This document shows, piece after piece, positions 46,768 to 60,440 of a stretch of DNA of 64,000 bases. Location of the stretch: NCBI GenBank assembly GCA_000697475.1, contig JNEU01001021.1:1-64000 (forward strand). Direction: 5' to 3'. The notes below the pieces were generated by a model. That model saw nothing but the letters and a program-made list of their open reading frames with translations. It was not told the DNA's origin and did no database searches. Each line of letters begins with the position of its first letter. The stretch's first letter is position 1. Made by a program: the position numbers and the translations under genes. The DNA is from Lichtheimia corymbifera B2541 (lineage: Eukaryota; Mucoromycota; Mucoromycetes; Mucorales; Lichtheimiaceae).

Positions 46768-48663
46768 TCAAGCACCAGCTTGTGGTTGATGTTCCACCAT
46801 CGTGTTCTCGGATGATCGACGACGTGCAAGACCCAGCATTCTGGTACCACCCGTTTGGAAGCCCTTGACGATATTTTCGATTGAACGATTCTTGGTCTCA
46901 GGAAGCATGAAAAAGGTAAACAACCATGCGAGCAAGCAGATGCCTGCAAAAATGGCAAAGGAGTAGCCCTCGATACCAGCAAAGATCACCGGGAATACTT
47001 GACCAACCACAAAGTTCATGGCCCAATTGACACCCGTGGCAATAGCACCCACCGAAGAATTAGCATACGTGGGTGTAAGTTCAGAGGTGATCATCTATAA
47101 TGCATAGCATGTGAAAATCAGGTTATGTTTATATTCTGTATGCACGGACATGTTGCACTTACCCAAGGGATTGGACCAATGCCAATAGCAAACGACGCCA
47201 CATACATGAACACCGATACCACCAACAAGGCTGGTTGGTTGCAAGCATAGCCCACAACAAGTAGTACTGAAAATAGACATGCACCACCTTCTGCAATAAG
47301 CAAGAGCGGTCGACGACCCATACGATCAACAAGATACACGGCTCCAATGGTGACCACAAAGTTGACTCCATTCGTAGCAATAGCCATGTACTTTGACATG
47401 GTTAAATCGAATGCTGATGCGAAGATATTGGTCGAATAGTACATCACGGCATTCATACCTAACCAAGAAAATGCCATTAGATTTGGTTTCCCTGCAAGGA
47501 GTTGTATAGCATACCTGACAATTGTTGGATTGCGTGATGCATAAAGACCACAAGTGAGATACGTCGAATTACAGGATCGCGGAAAATCTGGATAATGTTC
47601 ATGGGCTTGTGCACACCACCGCTTGGATCACCGGTTTCTACAGGCACTGTCTCTCCCGTTGGTACTGGATTGATCATGGTATCATTATCCACACTCGTGC
47701 GTGGTACATCAGGGTGTATTTTTTGCTGTTCATTGGCATCCAAGGTGTCGGTAGGTAAGGCGTTGTGGTTATTATTGGCTTCATTGATTTCTTCCATTGA
47801 CCATTTGCCACTCAAGATCTTTTCAGCATTTTCCGGATGCTGGAGTACACTTTTTGCGCGCATGGTACCCACTTGACCTTCAACAATTTCGTAAAACTCA
47901 TTTTGGATGATAGCATCCTTGCCACGAAGGCGTTGTAATGATGCGCGTGCTTCTTCAAGTCGGCTATCGGATACCAACCATCGCGGTGATTCAACACACG
48001 TTGTCATGAGCATCGCTTGTATAATAGCCGGTACACCCACAATGGCGAAATTGATACGCCAATAGGGTACTGAAGAGGTAGGCAAGCCAATAATCGCTGA
48101 TAGCAAAATGCCAATCACAATTAAAAATCTACATTCCACGCGTGAGTAAAGATATATCTATACGGGATTTTGAATACAACAACGTACTGGTTCATAGCAC
48201 CCATAGCACCTCGAGCACGAATACTTGATGTCTCGCCAATGTAGGTGGGAATCGCTAGTGATCCTAGACCACATGAAAGACCACAAAGAATGCGTCCAAT
48301 GATAAACATGGCCACGTTGACTGAGAGACCCAATAGTAATCCACCAATGATCCAACCAAGCGTGTTCCATATAATGGCTTTTTTACGACCCAATTTGGTT
48401 TGTATCCAGCCGCCACATACGCCGCCTACAAGACCACCAACGCAAAATGAGGCCACTGCAAAACCCCACAATGACGTGCCCATTGGTATACAATCGGGCA
48501 ATACGGGTGTCGCTAATCGTCGCATCCCTGTTGGGCATTGGTGTGTTACATCACCTGGTAGGTTGGCACATCCGATGGTCCATCCATTAGAGAATGACCC
48601 AATGCACGCCACAAGCACACAGTACACCATGTACTTTGGCGTCTTGACTTGACGGGAATCCAT
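46768..48663 (-). CDS. MFS sugar transporter (SP family)
   Basis: Four exons: 48663-48188, 48128-47515, 47458-47163, 47094-46768; 570 residues. Twelve hydrophobic segments are expected. Signature motifs are GRKKAIIWNTLGW after segment 2, ESPRWLV at the start of the central loop, DRMGRRPLLL after segment 8 and PETKNRSIE after segment 12. These define the sugar porter family of proton symporters or facilitators at the plasma membrane. The central loop is long (about 130 residues, acidic and Asn-rich), much longer than in typical hexose carriers. Hexose is the most likely substrate class, but this cannot be read from sequence. The first intron donor (GTACGT) was chosen because it gives MNQFLIVIGILL. 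Confidence 0.9.
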
Positions 48664-49569
48664 AGATGTGTGTAAATAAGAAGAACAATGAAAATGAGAG
48701 GTGGAGAAACGCAATAATAGGAAAAAGAGACGATCTCGTCATTGCTTGTTTATCACACACATTACGCCATTGTTCTAACTGAAACCCAAGCTCGGACAAT
48801 AATGATGCATATGCATCATGCTGCTTCATCCACCATGGATCAGGCTTTTAGTAAGATGCCAGCAGCAGTAACAGCGTGAATGGCTTTACGGGCTCTTTAG
48901 CACGATTGTGTTCATAAAGTGAAGGGTCATGTACATATGTGTCAAGAAACGCCAGTGGCGCAATGAACAAAGTGTGGAGCGTTGTTTGCATCTCGTGACG
49001 GAGAGTTTAAATTCAAGGATATCATGAAGGAGCCAAGTATAGCTCTACAGTGATTTACACTCACAAAGTTGGGATCATTTTACTATATGAGCGAAGCCTG
49101 ATGATAATAGTGGCACTGAATGTGTCCAGTGCGTGTGATAAATAACCTCCATATGATGGCACGATCATCATCACAAGGCGTGTAACGATACTGCATCATG
49201 CAGGGTGCTGTTTGTTTGTAGCACAGTCGCCGCCACCTTCTCCATTTCTCATTTCCTTTTACGTATTGGCTTCCGTAACATGGCAACGTTCTCAAATGGT
49301 TGTACCAACCAGCTGGTTTACTAGGGTCTCTAAACGCTCATTTTCATAGCTTGGACTCATTTTTGGCAATAATGGATCTTGATAAGCTATTCATTGGTGA
49401 TGATTTGTTCCACGATCATATGATTTGATGGCGCTGGGTGCGAATAAAGAATGATGCATTTGTGCGCGTATGCTCGTTCCCATGCCAACATGGGTCGCTA
49501 CTATATTACTAATTTGAGGGAGAAACTACTATAGCTGATTTCATATTTAATAAAAGTAATAAGAGTGGA
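48664..49569. other. Intergenic, no gene seen
   Basis: A 900-base gap between co-directional minus-strand genes. No coding or RNA signal recognised. Confidence 0.4.
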
Positions 49570-50638
49570 TCATTGATACACCTTGACAGATCTAATGCGC
49601 CAGTAAGCTTCAGGCAACGGAGCATTTCTAACATAATCGACACAAGAATAGCCTGGGCAATCTTGGTGAAATTCGTCAGGTTGACCAGCCCAATCACCAC
49701 AAAACGTAAGGTTGATAATGATACGCAGGTCATGAAATGCGGTAGCATTGCAATGAATACCATCAAATGGGAACAATGCAGCTGGCCGATAATGATAATC
49801 AGCCCACCAACGGCTTGGTTCCAATATGGGTGTATTCTCCTCAATGTCATCTGGGATCTGGCTGCGGTCAAAAAACCAGCTTTGGATGCCTTCATGGTCT
49901 ATTTGAAGGGCAAAAACACCACCTCCACGCTTGTTAAACTTGCGACCATATGAATGACTTAATTTGTGCTCCACAGTGCATCCTTGATGGGGCTGTTGAC
50001 CCGGGGAGTTGAGCTGGCATTTAGATGTAAGAACATGACCTGTTGGCTTTGGTATATGTTGATTTATGCTTCGACCAATTTCACATGCTTGGCCGGTGTG
50101 TAAGGTGATCAGGTTTCGCTTTTGTAAATTCACACCTTCCACAACCTTAATACTGTAATTGAGTATATACATGTACACAATGCACCATGTTGTCCCAGGC
50201 CCTTACATCAATTTCACCTCCGTTAGGCCAGTCTGGACCATTGAGCCATATTGCAGGCCATGTACCACAGCCAGCTGGCATGTGCTCTACATCAAATAGG
50301 AAAAGACCCTGATTATAGGTGGTATCCGATTGTAGACGAATGGATGATCGCCCTTTTGCTGATGCTGCACCTGATTTAATCACCACAATATCATCATCCT
50401 CATCCTCGTCAAAATCTATCAAACCGAGCCTTGTCGCTGTATGCTGATCCACATAGTCCACAAAGCCGTGTGTTGGATCAGGGGAACTGAAAAAAGAGAA
50501 ACCATCAAAAAATGATGGACCTTGATGGGTTGTCTTTAATTGCCAAGAACGTGCATGTGTTGTTGTCGTTGTAGTCAACAATAGTAATCCCAATACTGCG
50601 AGGATCAAGGATGGTGAAGAACGTGCCATGGATTGCAT
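49570..50638 (-). CDS. Secreted GH16 family beta-glucanase
   Basis: Exons 50638-50207 and 50145-49570; 335 residues. A signal peptide follows MARSSPSLILAVLGLLLL. The catalytic signature is GTWPAIWLNGPDWPNGGEID joining VVEGVNL across the intron, giving ExDxxE (both catalytic Glu near residues 142 and 147). Downstream are GCTVEHK and the conserved end NLTFCGDWAG ... CPGYSCVDYV. This matches fungal GH16 endoglucanases acting on beta-1,3 or mixed-linkage glucans. Role: wall remodelling or food polysaccharide breakdown. It forms a cluster of secreted or uptake functions with the subtilase and the transporter; no evidence of joint control was seen. Confidence 0.9.
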
Positions 50639-52676
50639 TGCAAGGGAAAAGCAGCAGCTTGATGATTATTTACTGCACCTCTCCTCTTTATTACATCCGC
50701 TATAGTTTTCAATAATGCCGTAATTGAAGCCTTGTTGGTCACTTTTTACATAACGGGCTTTACCAGCAGCATTGCATGATTAAATGGGAGGAGAGTGAGA
50801 ATGTGTAAGAGGAGGTGGAGAAGGACTTGTCCCCTTTCCATCATTATCACTGCATTGATTGAGCAGTGAAAGAGAATGGTCATATGAATGCACCCAGATT
50901 GAGCAAGACCCCTTTGTTCGCATGAAAAGCTTGTTCCAAAAAAAGACTTGTTTATTTACCGTGCCTCACTCATCCCACACCACAGTCCCTTGCTTTGACG
51001 ACGACAAGGACGACGCCTCATTACTATACCATCACAACACACACACGCCATCATCATCCTAGCACCCTCACATGCAACCACATTCACATCCCCCCAGAAT
51101 GGCTCATTCACCACACTCATCACCCAACAACCCCTTGTTCCGTTTCCCCCTTTCTCTTTCCAGCCCTGGAAATTTTACTCCTCCAGGCATGATCCTTGAT
51201 TAAAAAATAGGATCAACCTGATTGTGTTGCTCCTTGTCATCATGGTAACCGTTTTACGGTCCAAAACGTGGGTATGTCTCTGAATGCGATTCTTGTGCAT
51301 GCGTGTTGTACGAGAAGGAGTCTCCGCACGCACGCACACACACATACACGCATACACATAGCGGCAGCAACAACACCACCACACCCAGCAATGTGTCTTT
51401 CGCATGCATATTGCTATCAACACGAGCTTTACTATTGAGCAATTATGGTTGGTGGATGACAATTAAAAAAGGCAACCACCATGACTGGCATGTTCATCGG
51501 TGGCTCTCTCGAATGAGGAGATCAACCGATGCTTATTTTTGTAATGCATGTGCGTATTGATCTGCATGAGTGCGTGTTTGCTGATGTCGATAGATGCCTA
51601 ATAACGGTTGTCATCCGCACGCACAGAGGATATTATATGCGTCTATATTTCCAAATTTTCGGTGATGCGTTGTTTCTGCACCTGTCACTATCATGTCAAA
51701 TGTTGGCCATATGTCATCACGCCATGTTTTTACCTTTACTCACAGACAACGGATTCTCAGGAGCAAAAGTAATAAACTCTCTCTTCTCGTTTCCATGGAT
51801 ACGACGTGCATGTAGGATGGATATGGATGAGTAGTTCAAATCACAATGGGATTGTAGCATCAGCAAACGATGATCATAACCACTCTCTCCCTTGTGCCTG
51901 AAGAGGAGCATGATGATGATGCTGCTGCTGCTGCGTGTGGGATAGCATGTGGGTTTCCTTAAACCCTGGAATAGGAAAGAAGAAAACTGGTCTGTTCATC
52001 GCAGTAAGTGGGGTGTGCCTTAGTTTGCCACCCCTTAGATTAGACTAAGTCGATCTTTTGGACACAGAGAATGATCACAATATATCGAAAGAGCTTGTAT
52101 GTATCGGAACCTCCGCTTTGAAATAAGGGTAATGGTATGCAGGAAGAGGAGTGGATGGATGCAATGCCGGTAAGATCGGCACATGACCTTCATATGGAAA
52201 TCCTACGCGTGTACACAAGAAGCCGATCTGTTGCAAAATGAACCCTTTGCGTGTGTGCTACACAACAAACACAAAGCATAGACGCGGTTTGCCTCATTCT
52301 CTCACTCTTTTTTGTGACACACACACTTATAGCATGCTCGTCGATCTGCAGCACATAATGGTAAGACGTGTGCTTCTCCTTGGGTGGTTGAATAACCGAT
52401 CATATCCTAAAGCAGTATCCATGTGCAAGCTAAAGCCGTCTGGAAGGGTGAGCAATGTGCACACACCAAATCTGGCATCCGTGCTAATTCCCTTCCCCCC
52501 ACTCGTTCAGTGCGCATTATTTACCCCCACTTTTTATCTTCCCACCCCCCACATCATGACTCTTTCACTTTAACCATCCCCCCAAGCATTATCATCCCTT
52601 TCTCCTTCCTTATCCCCCTAACTGCCTTTTTCCTTCATATACTCTTTTCCACGCCCACGCCCTCGTTTTTGTGAAA
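50639..52676. other. Long intergenic region, no gene seen
   Basis: A 2-kb gap between divergent genes. Short frames around 51170-51560 are CA/TG-rich shadows. The region just before the kinase gene (52480-52670) is CT-rich. Confidence 0.4.
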
Positions 52677-52685
52677 TATAAAAAG
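52677..52685 (+). promoter_or_regulatory. Candidate TATA box for the kinase gene
   Basis: TATAAAAAG lies about 90 bases before the start codon, following a CT-rich tract, a normal spacing for a fungal core promoter. Consensus match only. Confidence 0.4.
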
Positions 52686-52771
52686 AACCACCATGATATC
52701 CATTTCACCTCCTCTTTTTCCTCGCTCTCAATTTGCATTACGCTATACCACACACACATACACATACAGCA

Positions 52772-53861
52772 ATGGTTCACCAGACCTTTCCGCTCGGCAC
52801 ACGTATCAACAACTATGAAATCGTCAATGTTTTGGGCGAAGGTGCCTATGGCCAAGTTTATCTTGCCAAAGATATCCATACTCGTCGGCTATATGCAATC
52901 AAGTCACTTCGGCAACAACGGCTAGATGAACGGCAAAGAGCTTTTCAACGCACCGAAATTGGGCTGCATTCGAAATTATCTGGCCATCCACACATTATTC
53001 AACTTGAGCGTGTCATTCGGGAACCCGAGCGATGGACCCATGTTGTGCTCGAATATGGGCCTGAAGGCGATTTGTTTTCAGCTATCACAGAACGTGACAT
53101 TTATGTCGGCAATCATGCATTGATTCGTCATGTATTCCTTCAGCTTATTGACGCTGTCAGCTATTGCCATCAACAAGGTGTATATCATCGCGATTTGAAA
53201 CCTGAAAACATCCTCGTCTTTGATAATGGTCGTACTGTAAAACTCGCTGATTTTGGACTTGCAACAACTGAACCCATTACCAGTGATTATGGTTGTGGAA
53301 GCACATTTTATTTTTCACCTGGTACGTGCATATAAATATCTATAGCGGATGATGATGATGATGCTAACGATGATGTCTTATAAAAAGAATGCCAGGGCGA
53401 TCTTAGAAAAACAAGCAGCCAGAGACGATCAGCAGCACGAGTTGGATATGCAACTGCCCCTAATGACGTATGGGCACTGGGTGTGATTCTCATCAACCTT
53501 GCAGCAGGCCGTAACCCCTGGCGACAGGCGTCGTTGACCGACGAGACATTTTGCGCTTATTTGGCCGACCCAAACTTTTTGCTAAAGATCCTGCCCATCT
53601 CCCGTGAACTGAACCAGATCCTCAAACGCATCTTTTGTGTCGATCCTCTACGTCGCATCAGCCTTGACGAATTGCGTGAACGAATCAAGAGGTGTAAGCA
53701 CTTTACTCGAACTCCTCAAGTAGAACGACTTGAATCCAGACCCCGCCTCTCTGTGAACAGCAGCATTCCAAAGGTTGTTCTTCCTCCTTCACCACCAGCT
53801 TCTCCTCGACACTCTTCTTCATGGAAACAACATCATGCAAAGGCAACAACTGCACAGGTTC

Positions 53862-53893
<32 letters not shown>

Positions 53894-53977
53894 CGGCTTA
53901 CGACACCACCCGTGTCGCAGGATAAAGCTGTTGACGATGATGCTTTACTTCAAAACTTGTTGGCACTGCGTGTCTAA
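52772..53977 (+). CDS. Serine/threonine protein kinase, Ran1/Vhs1-like
   Basis: Exons 52772-53321 and 53388-53977; 379 residues. Kinase landmarks: glycine loop LGEGAYGQVYLAKD, lysine in YAIKSL, catalytic loop YHRDLKPENI, DFGLATTEP, and the SPE motif in YFSPECQGD split by the intron; then DVWALGVILINLAAGRNPW. The activation segment with YGCGSTFYFSPE and the GRNPW motif resemble the fission yeast Ran1/Pat1 and budding yeast Sks1/Vhs1 kinases. The tail after residue 300 is Ser/Pro-rich with a poly-Gln run (genomic 53863-53893). Ran1-type kinases restrain meiosis or sense nutrients; this specific role is a guess. Confidence 0.88.
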
Positions 53978-55900
53978 AACAACAACACTATCCATTATCC
54001 ACTCGACGTTTTCTTTACAATCAAGCAACAAAACACACTCACTCAACGCACGCAATACTTCATTCATTATCAACAACAACTAGCTGACAATGTAGATTCG
54101 TTGTCCACCACAACCATACCATTCTTGCACACACACACCCTCATCATCATCATCATCATCTTATGTGTTATTGGCCTTCTTCTTTTTGTTTATAGTTTCT
54201 TATGCTTTATCGTGTATTCGCACTTGTTACGCTTCTTTTTCTGCTCTATCTATGTATATGTCATTCGAACCCTCTTGCTTCATATCATTTCCCCTTATTC
54301 CCCGCCTCCTTTTTGTATCATTTCCTTCATCGATCTTCTTCTTCAATTGCCACCTTATGTACATCTTTCTTCCTTGTCTGTCAATCACAGGTTTTATCCT
54401 TTACAATTGTGCATATCAATCACCATCAATCAAATATATCTTATCTCATTTTGCAAGCAAGCAACCTTTTACATCATATACTTGAATCGCTTCTTGAATG
54501 GTAAAGAGGGGTGGTAACTCAAAAGGGAGATACTAGTGGAATCGGGATATGCAGGTGTACTACAGCAGCATGATGAGAAGCGGCATAGCCCAACCTACCC
54601 ACCCATTAGTATCCATGATGTCAGTGTGATAACACGCAAATCCAATTGCTCAGTTTGGTTTACGACGCGTCGTGCAGTAAAAGGAACGCCCACCACATGC
54701 ATTTAGACGCCCAGATTGACAAACACACGACACATATCAATAGAGCGTCATCAAACATTAAACATTGGGTCATAAACATCACTGATGAATGTGGTATATG
54801 ATAGTACTACTGAGGACAATAATATCAGTACTAGTGAATCAGATACTCCTTTTGTGTGGAGATATAAAGGATGTGTGCTTTGTTGTGAGTGTAACATGTC
54901 ATTGGTTCACTTGAACACTTTCTTATTAAGGTGCACGCTGCATAATTCTCTCTCTGGGGGAGAAGCAAATATTGGGGGTGAGTGAACAGGGGTGAGAGAG
55001 AGAGAGCGCGCGTAAATAGGTTATAACCATACGCGGCAAGAGACAGTGATATTTCAATTTGGGGGCGGTTCTCTCTATTTCTCCCTCAACAAGCACGGGT
55101 ATGGATATCCTAGACATTAATGAATCCTCAAATCACAGCACTTGAGCCACCACGTTTTGTATTTCTCTCATCGGAGTATTGGGCTTAATGGCTTCATTTC
55201 AAAAAGGTCGTTGCACCCCATCATATCCCACCAATAATATAACCCATCCAAAGTCAGAAAAGAGCCGCCAATAATGTAAACCAATGTTGCATACCATCAT
55301 TGTATCATTCCATGCCTATGAACGTTTCAAGAGATCCAGACCAAAGAGATATCCTTTATTGTCCCAAACATGCTCAGCATCATTGTATGTACCCAACTTC
55401 TAAGCTCCGCATAATATCCTCATCATCAACGAAGGCACACAATGAGTTTCAGAATCACGAAAAGTCGGCTGATACTACATATAATATCGTATTAATACAT
55501 TTGCAAATGAAGTCTCTGTTCCATTACCTACATTGTAGTGCTATCAACCATGCAAATTGCTATACGGCTCCTCGTGGTACATTGAGCAACCCGTTTCACT
55601 TGCTTAATGAAATTCCTTCTTGCTTGATAAAAGTCCATTTGACATGTCACACTTGTAATGACGTGCTGAGTGTCATCCATGCTTGTGTCACTCATCCACC
55701 ACAGTGCCATCGATGAAATGACATGTAGCACACGCGGGAATTCGGCTTGTCGAGAAAACGTCCAAGGCGTTCGTACAGGTACTTGGGAAGTGATATCCAC
55801 ACGATGGGGGGCTTAGAAAACAGAATTGCCATTGCACCGACAACAACGTTGGTGTGATGATCCACCCGGGAAAGAGACGAACGTCAAGTAGCTGATCCCA
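53978..55900. other. Intergenic, no gene seen
   Basis: The T-rich 3' region of the kinase gene is followed by AT-rich DNA without coding signal. It marks the start of the repeat-dominated end of the window. Confidence 0.4.
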
Positions 55901-55999
55901 TAATTTGAAGCGGTAGCTGACAATCACAGCCTGAATATGATAAGAGTCCTGATGTCTTGCTGCAGGGATATCCATCCGAAATCGAATTGCGAATGATAG

Positions 56000-57960
56000 C
56001 TTCATGACCTATGGATGTACACATTACTAACTGCTCTTTCGAGACATGGGACGGCACTTAGCACAAAGCCATACCTGAATTGAAGATGCCCGGTGCCATC
56101 CAAGAGTATGTAATCGTTGTCTGCTGCTTGTTGCTGATATAATCCAAGTACTAGAGACATGTGTTGGAACGAGAACCGCCCGACAATCGAATAAATGCTG
56201 ATGACACCAAAGAGATGTATGTCGCTGATATGATCCACTCATAGATGAAGTGTGCTGGGAAATGCCCATCGCAGAGGACGAGAACCACTAGATGATGACA
56301 TAAAGCTTACTGGCTTCCAAGGATATGAACATTGCTGCTTGTTGCTCGTTGTTGACATGGTCATTTGATAAGAGATGTCTGTTGGCAGATGCTCTTTCAA
56401 AGCGATAGCGTATACTTGGCAAGGAAATCCTGCAGGCAATCGAATAAAAAAGATGGAGCCCTTGGTAGTCTGTCGTACGAGCAGAGGATGCATAATCAAG
56501 CTGAAGCAGCACCATGAGTCGCACCGGTAGCCGCTAACAGAACGTAGAGAATGCAGTATAATGGCATCCTTGACGTGCTGCCGTGATGTAATAATAGTAC
56601 AGCTGAAAGAGAACCTGCCATCATATTTCTTATATAAGTGCACTTGAAGGCAACAAATCCCAGAATGAACTTTTACCTTGGGTATTTCTCAACAGCGTTC
56701 TTGCTTCCAATAACCACATCTTCATTTCATTCATATTGTCTTGCTGCTGTTTCATTGTAAGGCTCGTCAATTAACAGGTCTTGCTTTGTTGATCCAATAC
56801 CACATACGTACAAGTGAAACATGTGCCGCAGCGTTGTTGCTTTGAGATCAATATCTTGTTACTGCCACAACCACCATAATCCAACGTGTTCAAGCTATAA
56901 TAATTGCAAGGTAAGACAACAAGGACATCATTCAGTTCTCGTGTCAACATACCCAAAGTAACTATGTGTTGGGGACCTCTCCTGGAAGACAACCATGGAA
57001 ACAATACACGCGACACACAACGGGCTCCTTGGACCTTGTAGAAACGAGAAAACAGCAAACTACGTGTAAATATTGGTACCACAACCTGCAACTTGAACAA
57101 TAAAGTAATGCAGCGATTGAACGTACAAGTTGTATTGCCATGGAGACTTGGGTTGGATGATGGGTGGAGTGTGCGCGTACGTGTTGCCAATGGAAAGCGT
57201 CGCCATCAACCACACCTGTTCGCCCATTGACACTCTGCATTGAAAGTAACAATGGCAGCAGTCAATGCTCCGTACTTTGTTAATGGAGTTAGTCTTACCT
57301 TGTGTTGTGAAGCGAGAAAGGGGAAGAAGGGGTGTCTTTGTCCTCCCTTTGGCTGTCCTCTGTGCACTACACGCCACCCCGCTTGCAACTGTTACCACTG
57401 TGAATATGTACCCCAACAATGCCCTATGAATTGGGTGAATAAGACTAGCCACTGGTGGAGCATAGTCCTCATAATTAAGCAATACATGATGGTTTTACTG
57501 TGGTCAGGAGGTGGCATCATTAGGTCCGTGCGGCATTATTATAAATGAATCAGTTTTATGCAGCTCACCCTAACGTGGATGGATTACGTGATATATACAT
57601 ACGCATGTATACCAATTACTTGATACACATTTATTATTGGAAGTTGTTTACTTATGTATCTTCCTAAGGGCAATCATCAACAGTATCCATTGTGCAGCAA
57701 CCTGTCAAAGACGTGATTGTGCAACCACAACGTGCCATTTCACTCAGCTCTCCACCTTTCCGTTAATGCAGCCGACACCATCCACTAGGAGCAAGCAACT
57801 CCATCATGCTACAGCATATGTATATAAAACATAAATGTACCTGTATCTATAAACTTTACAATGAAGCGTTGGGGTCTTTCATAGAACAAAGTTGCTCGTC
57901 GGGGCCGAAAGCATCTTGTCTAGAAGTTTCACGATTGAGGTGGCCAATCTCGGGGGCGTT
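56000..57960 (-). repeat. Left copy of a diverged inverted duplication
   Basis: Read on the minus strand, this block matches the plus strand at about 60690-62900 in the same order. Shared anchors include a GCACGGACCTA segment (57530 and 61099), CCCCTTCTTC followed by CAAGGTAAG (57310 and 61318), TCAATCGCTGCA (57110 and 61515), CTTCAAGTGCACT (56640 and 61998), CAGCACGTCAAG (56570 and 62064), TGTTAGCGG and a TCTTTGGTGTC array unit (56200). It is interrupted by stops in all frames; no protein family was recognised. Confidence 0.7.
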
Positions 57961-58850
57961 CCCGTCCATCCATTATCTCTTATATATTTGGGCCGTTCGC
58001 ATTCAAAAGTTCTCATAATGAAGCATATGATTTTTAAATGAATGTAATTGATCAGCATGACTTAGAGAACCTTCTTACCAAGTTTCAAGTTCGAGTGTGG
58101 GTATCCCAAGGTGATTCATAGTAATTGACAGTTCATGGATTTGGACGGGTGCGGAATTTCCGTCGGTCATAATGAATCCCACATTATGCCGTCCCATTCA
58201 AGATTTTCAAATGAAGCATGAGGTCTTTATGAGAACGAAAATGATCAGCATGCCTGCGAGCACCTTGTGTGAAAATTTCATCTTTGAGAAAGGGAATCTC
58301 GAGCCATGGGGCCGTCCAACCTACATATATTCACGTGCGTTCATCGCCGGACGCCCGCATCAAAGTTCTCATAATGAAGCGTATGGTTTTTATTTGAATG
58401 GAGTTGATCAGCATGTCGCATCCCACCGTCTGACCAAGTGTCACATTGGGGATGGACAATTGCGGGGGTGTGCATTATGTACCCTACTTGCGTTCCGTCC
58501 GTCCATCGTCTCCCTTATATTTGGACCGTCGGATTCAGTGAAACATCATAATGAACCATGCGGTTTTTAAATGAATGGAGTTGATCAGCATGACGGAGAG
58601 AACCTGCTTACCAAGTTTCATGATCGAAATGGGCAATCCCAAGCTAATTCATAGTAAATGGCGTTCCAATGAAATCGGCCAGACACGGAAATTCCGTCCG
58701 TCATAGTAAGCCCCACATTATATCCTCCCATTCCAAATTTTCATTATGAAGCATGGGCTCTTTATTAATACAAAGTTGATTAGCATGCACGAAATCATCT
58801 TCTGACCAAGTTTGAGGGAAAAGTGAGCAATATCAAGATCATGGATCATT
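57855..58850 (+). repeat. Degenerate tandem array with ATGAAGC and GATCAGCATG motifs
   Basis: A core of the form ATAATGAAGCATGTGGTTTT, AAATGAATGGAGTT, GATCAGCATG recurs near 57860, 58013, 58206, 58370, 58548 and 58741. It is followed in most units by CTTACCAAGTTTCA-like sequence. Spacing is about 150-195 bp. The first unit is the same family as the arms of the 60.4-kb foldback. Confidence 0.75.
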
Positions 58851-58859
58851 TTACAGTGT

Positions 58860-60440
58860 GCATGGATTTGTATGGCAGTGCCTGACCTATTTAATTTCCA
58901 GCTCTTCCACTCCCACTTATCTACTCTTCTCCCCATTCTCAACTGTTGGTGCATTCAAGTACAACCACAACCTGCGAACGATTGTCCTGCTTCAACCCAT
59001 TATGTCAATCCTACAACTGTACTTATCCCATGGTTTTTGTCTGAATGGCACACTCCATGACGTGTGCACTCCACTACAACACCCGCGTTTCTTGACACTC
59101 CACCTTCGCTTATACAATCCTCTGCCACAACCAAACGCAACAGCAGTTACCATTAGCAGGGTCTTTTACTCCATTGTCTCAAGTCACTTGCAGCAACTTG
59201 CCTTAAAGCCTTTTTCATGTCAACAACAGACAGTCATTGTACAGATGCAGCTTTATTTACGTGCAGCAACTTGCTTTAACACCAGTGGATGGGATGCCAT
59301 ATCAACTATCAAGTATGCCGCAATACATGTAATGTTCTCCTGATCGAGTTGCGATGGAAAATGACCAAGCAAGCGATTGACCAACAGCAATGGATATGGA
59401 TGGATGGATGTAATCAGCCGCAGTGACGAGAAAGAGATCCTGGGATGTTGCTCTGGTTACTTGGCGCGTCGTCAGCAGGAACGAAGGATTCTATCATGTG
59501 GATACGGCTGAGGAGGAGGATGGATAGCATGGAATTGACGAAGGGGCTTGTATCTTTGACAAGAGGTGTTTTACAGCCATGGACGATATGGAATACTCGA
59601 ATCAAATTACGCACCAGCAATTTCCAATCATGAATTAAGGATGTTTATGACGGCAGCAACCTAGCATACAATGACACAGTTATCTCTGTTGCCCTCTATG
59701 TGATTTACCCGTATCTTATTCAATCGTATTATTTACTTGATAAGCATCCGCACTACTATGTCTTATTTTTCGACTTGTTCATTGAAGGAAAATTGGGTTC
59801 AACATGATAATAAGGAGGATATCTTGCCATCAGCTCATATGTGCGTGGTGTGGATCACACGGTTGGTTTCTGGATTGAAAGGGGGAAATATGTAGTAACT
59901 TGAGGTCGGAAAGTGAGATTGGATCATTTACACTATTGTATGTACCGAGATGCCTTTGTCCTTTTGCGATAGTGTACATTCGTTTAAGCTTCCTGGTCCT
60001 CATGATCATAGACGAAAGTCAATGGCATATATCAAACACCTGTATTGCAAAGACAATAAATTCAGAGCGAGGGTGCCCTGCATGTACAGTGCTTGTTATA
60101 TCAGCTTGGTTCATTGTAAGCTTATTTCATCATGCGCAGGAAAGTGAGCTGTGATAGAATTTGGTACAAGAACATGGGCATACCATGCTTACCTACTATA
60201 AGTTTCAGCTAACGCTGACTATGCAGCCTTGTATAATAGCGAACGATTCCATCGGGCTATCATAGGCGGACCTTACTATAGCCGTATAGTGGATGGAGTT
60301 ACTTCATGCATCTTCCACCAATAGGATCGGCCCTTTTAACTCCAGCCCACTTGCTAGTTACATAAACACGTCCCTCTGCATCTTCCGTTCTATTACATCT
60401 AGCAACTTTACAATGAACAAACACCACTTTCCATATAGCA
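58860..60440. other. Intergenic between repeats, no gene seen
   Basis: A plus-strand frame of 161 codons (58858-59343) is Leu/Thr/His-rich without a recognisable domain and is treated as unproven. No RNA gene recognised. Confidence 0.3.

Noticed and set aside
54101..54517. Hydrophobic frames after the kinase gene as small membrane proteins
   Set aside because: T- and C-rich 3' DNA gives Leu/Phe/Ile-rich translation in all three frames, the mark of composition rather than coding.
58858..59343. 161-codon frame as a gene
   Set aside because: No domain, no splice context and repeat-rich surroundings; could not be told from chance.
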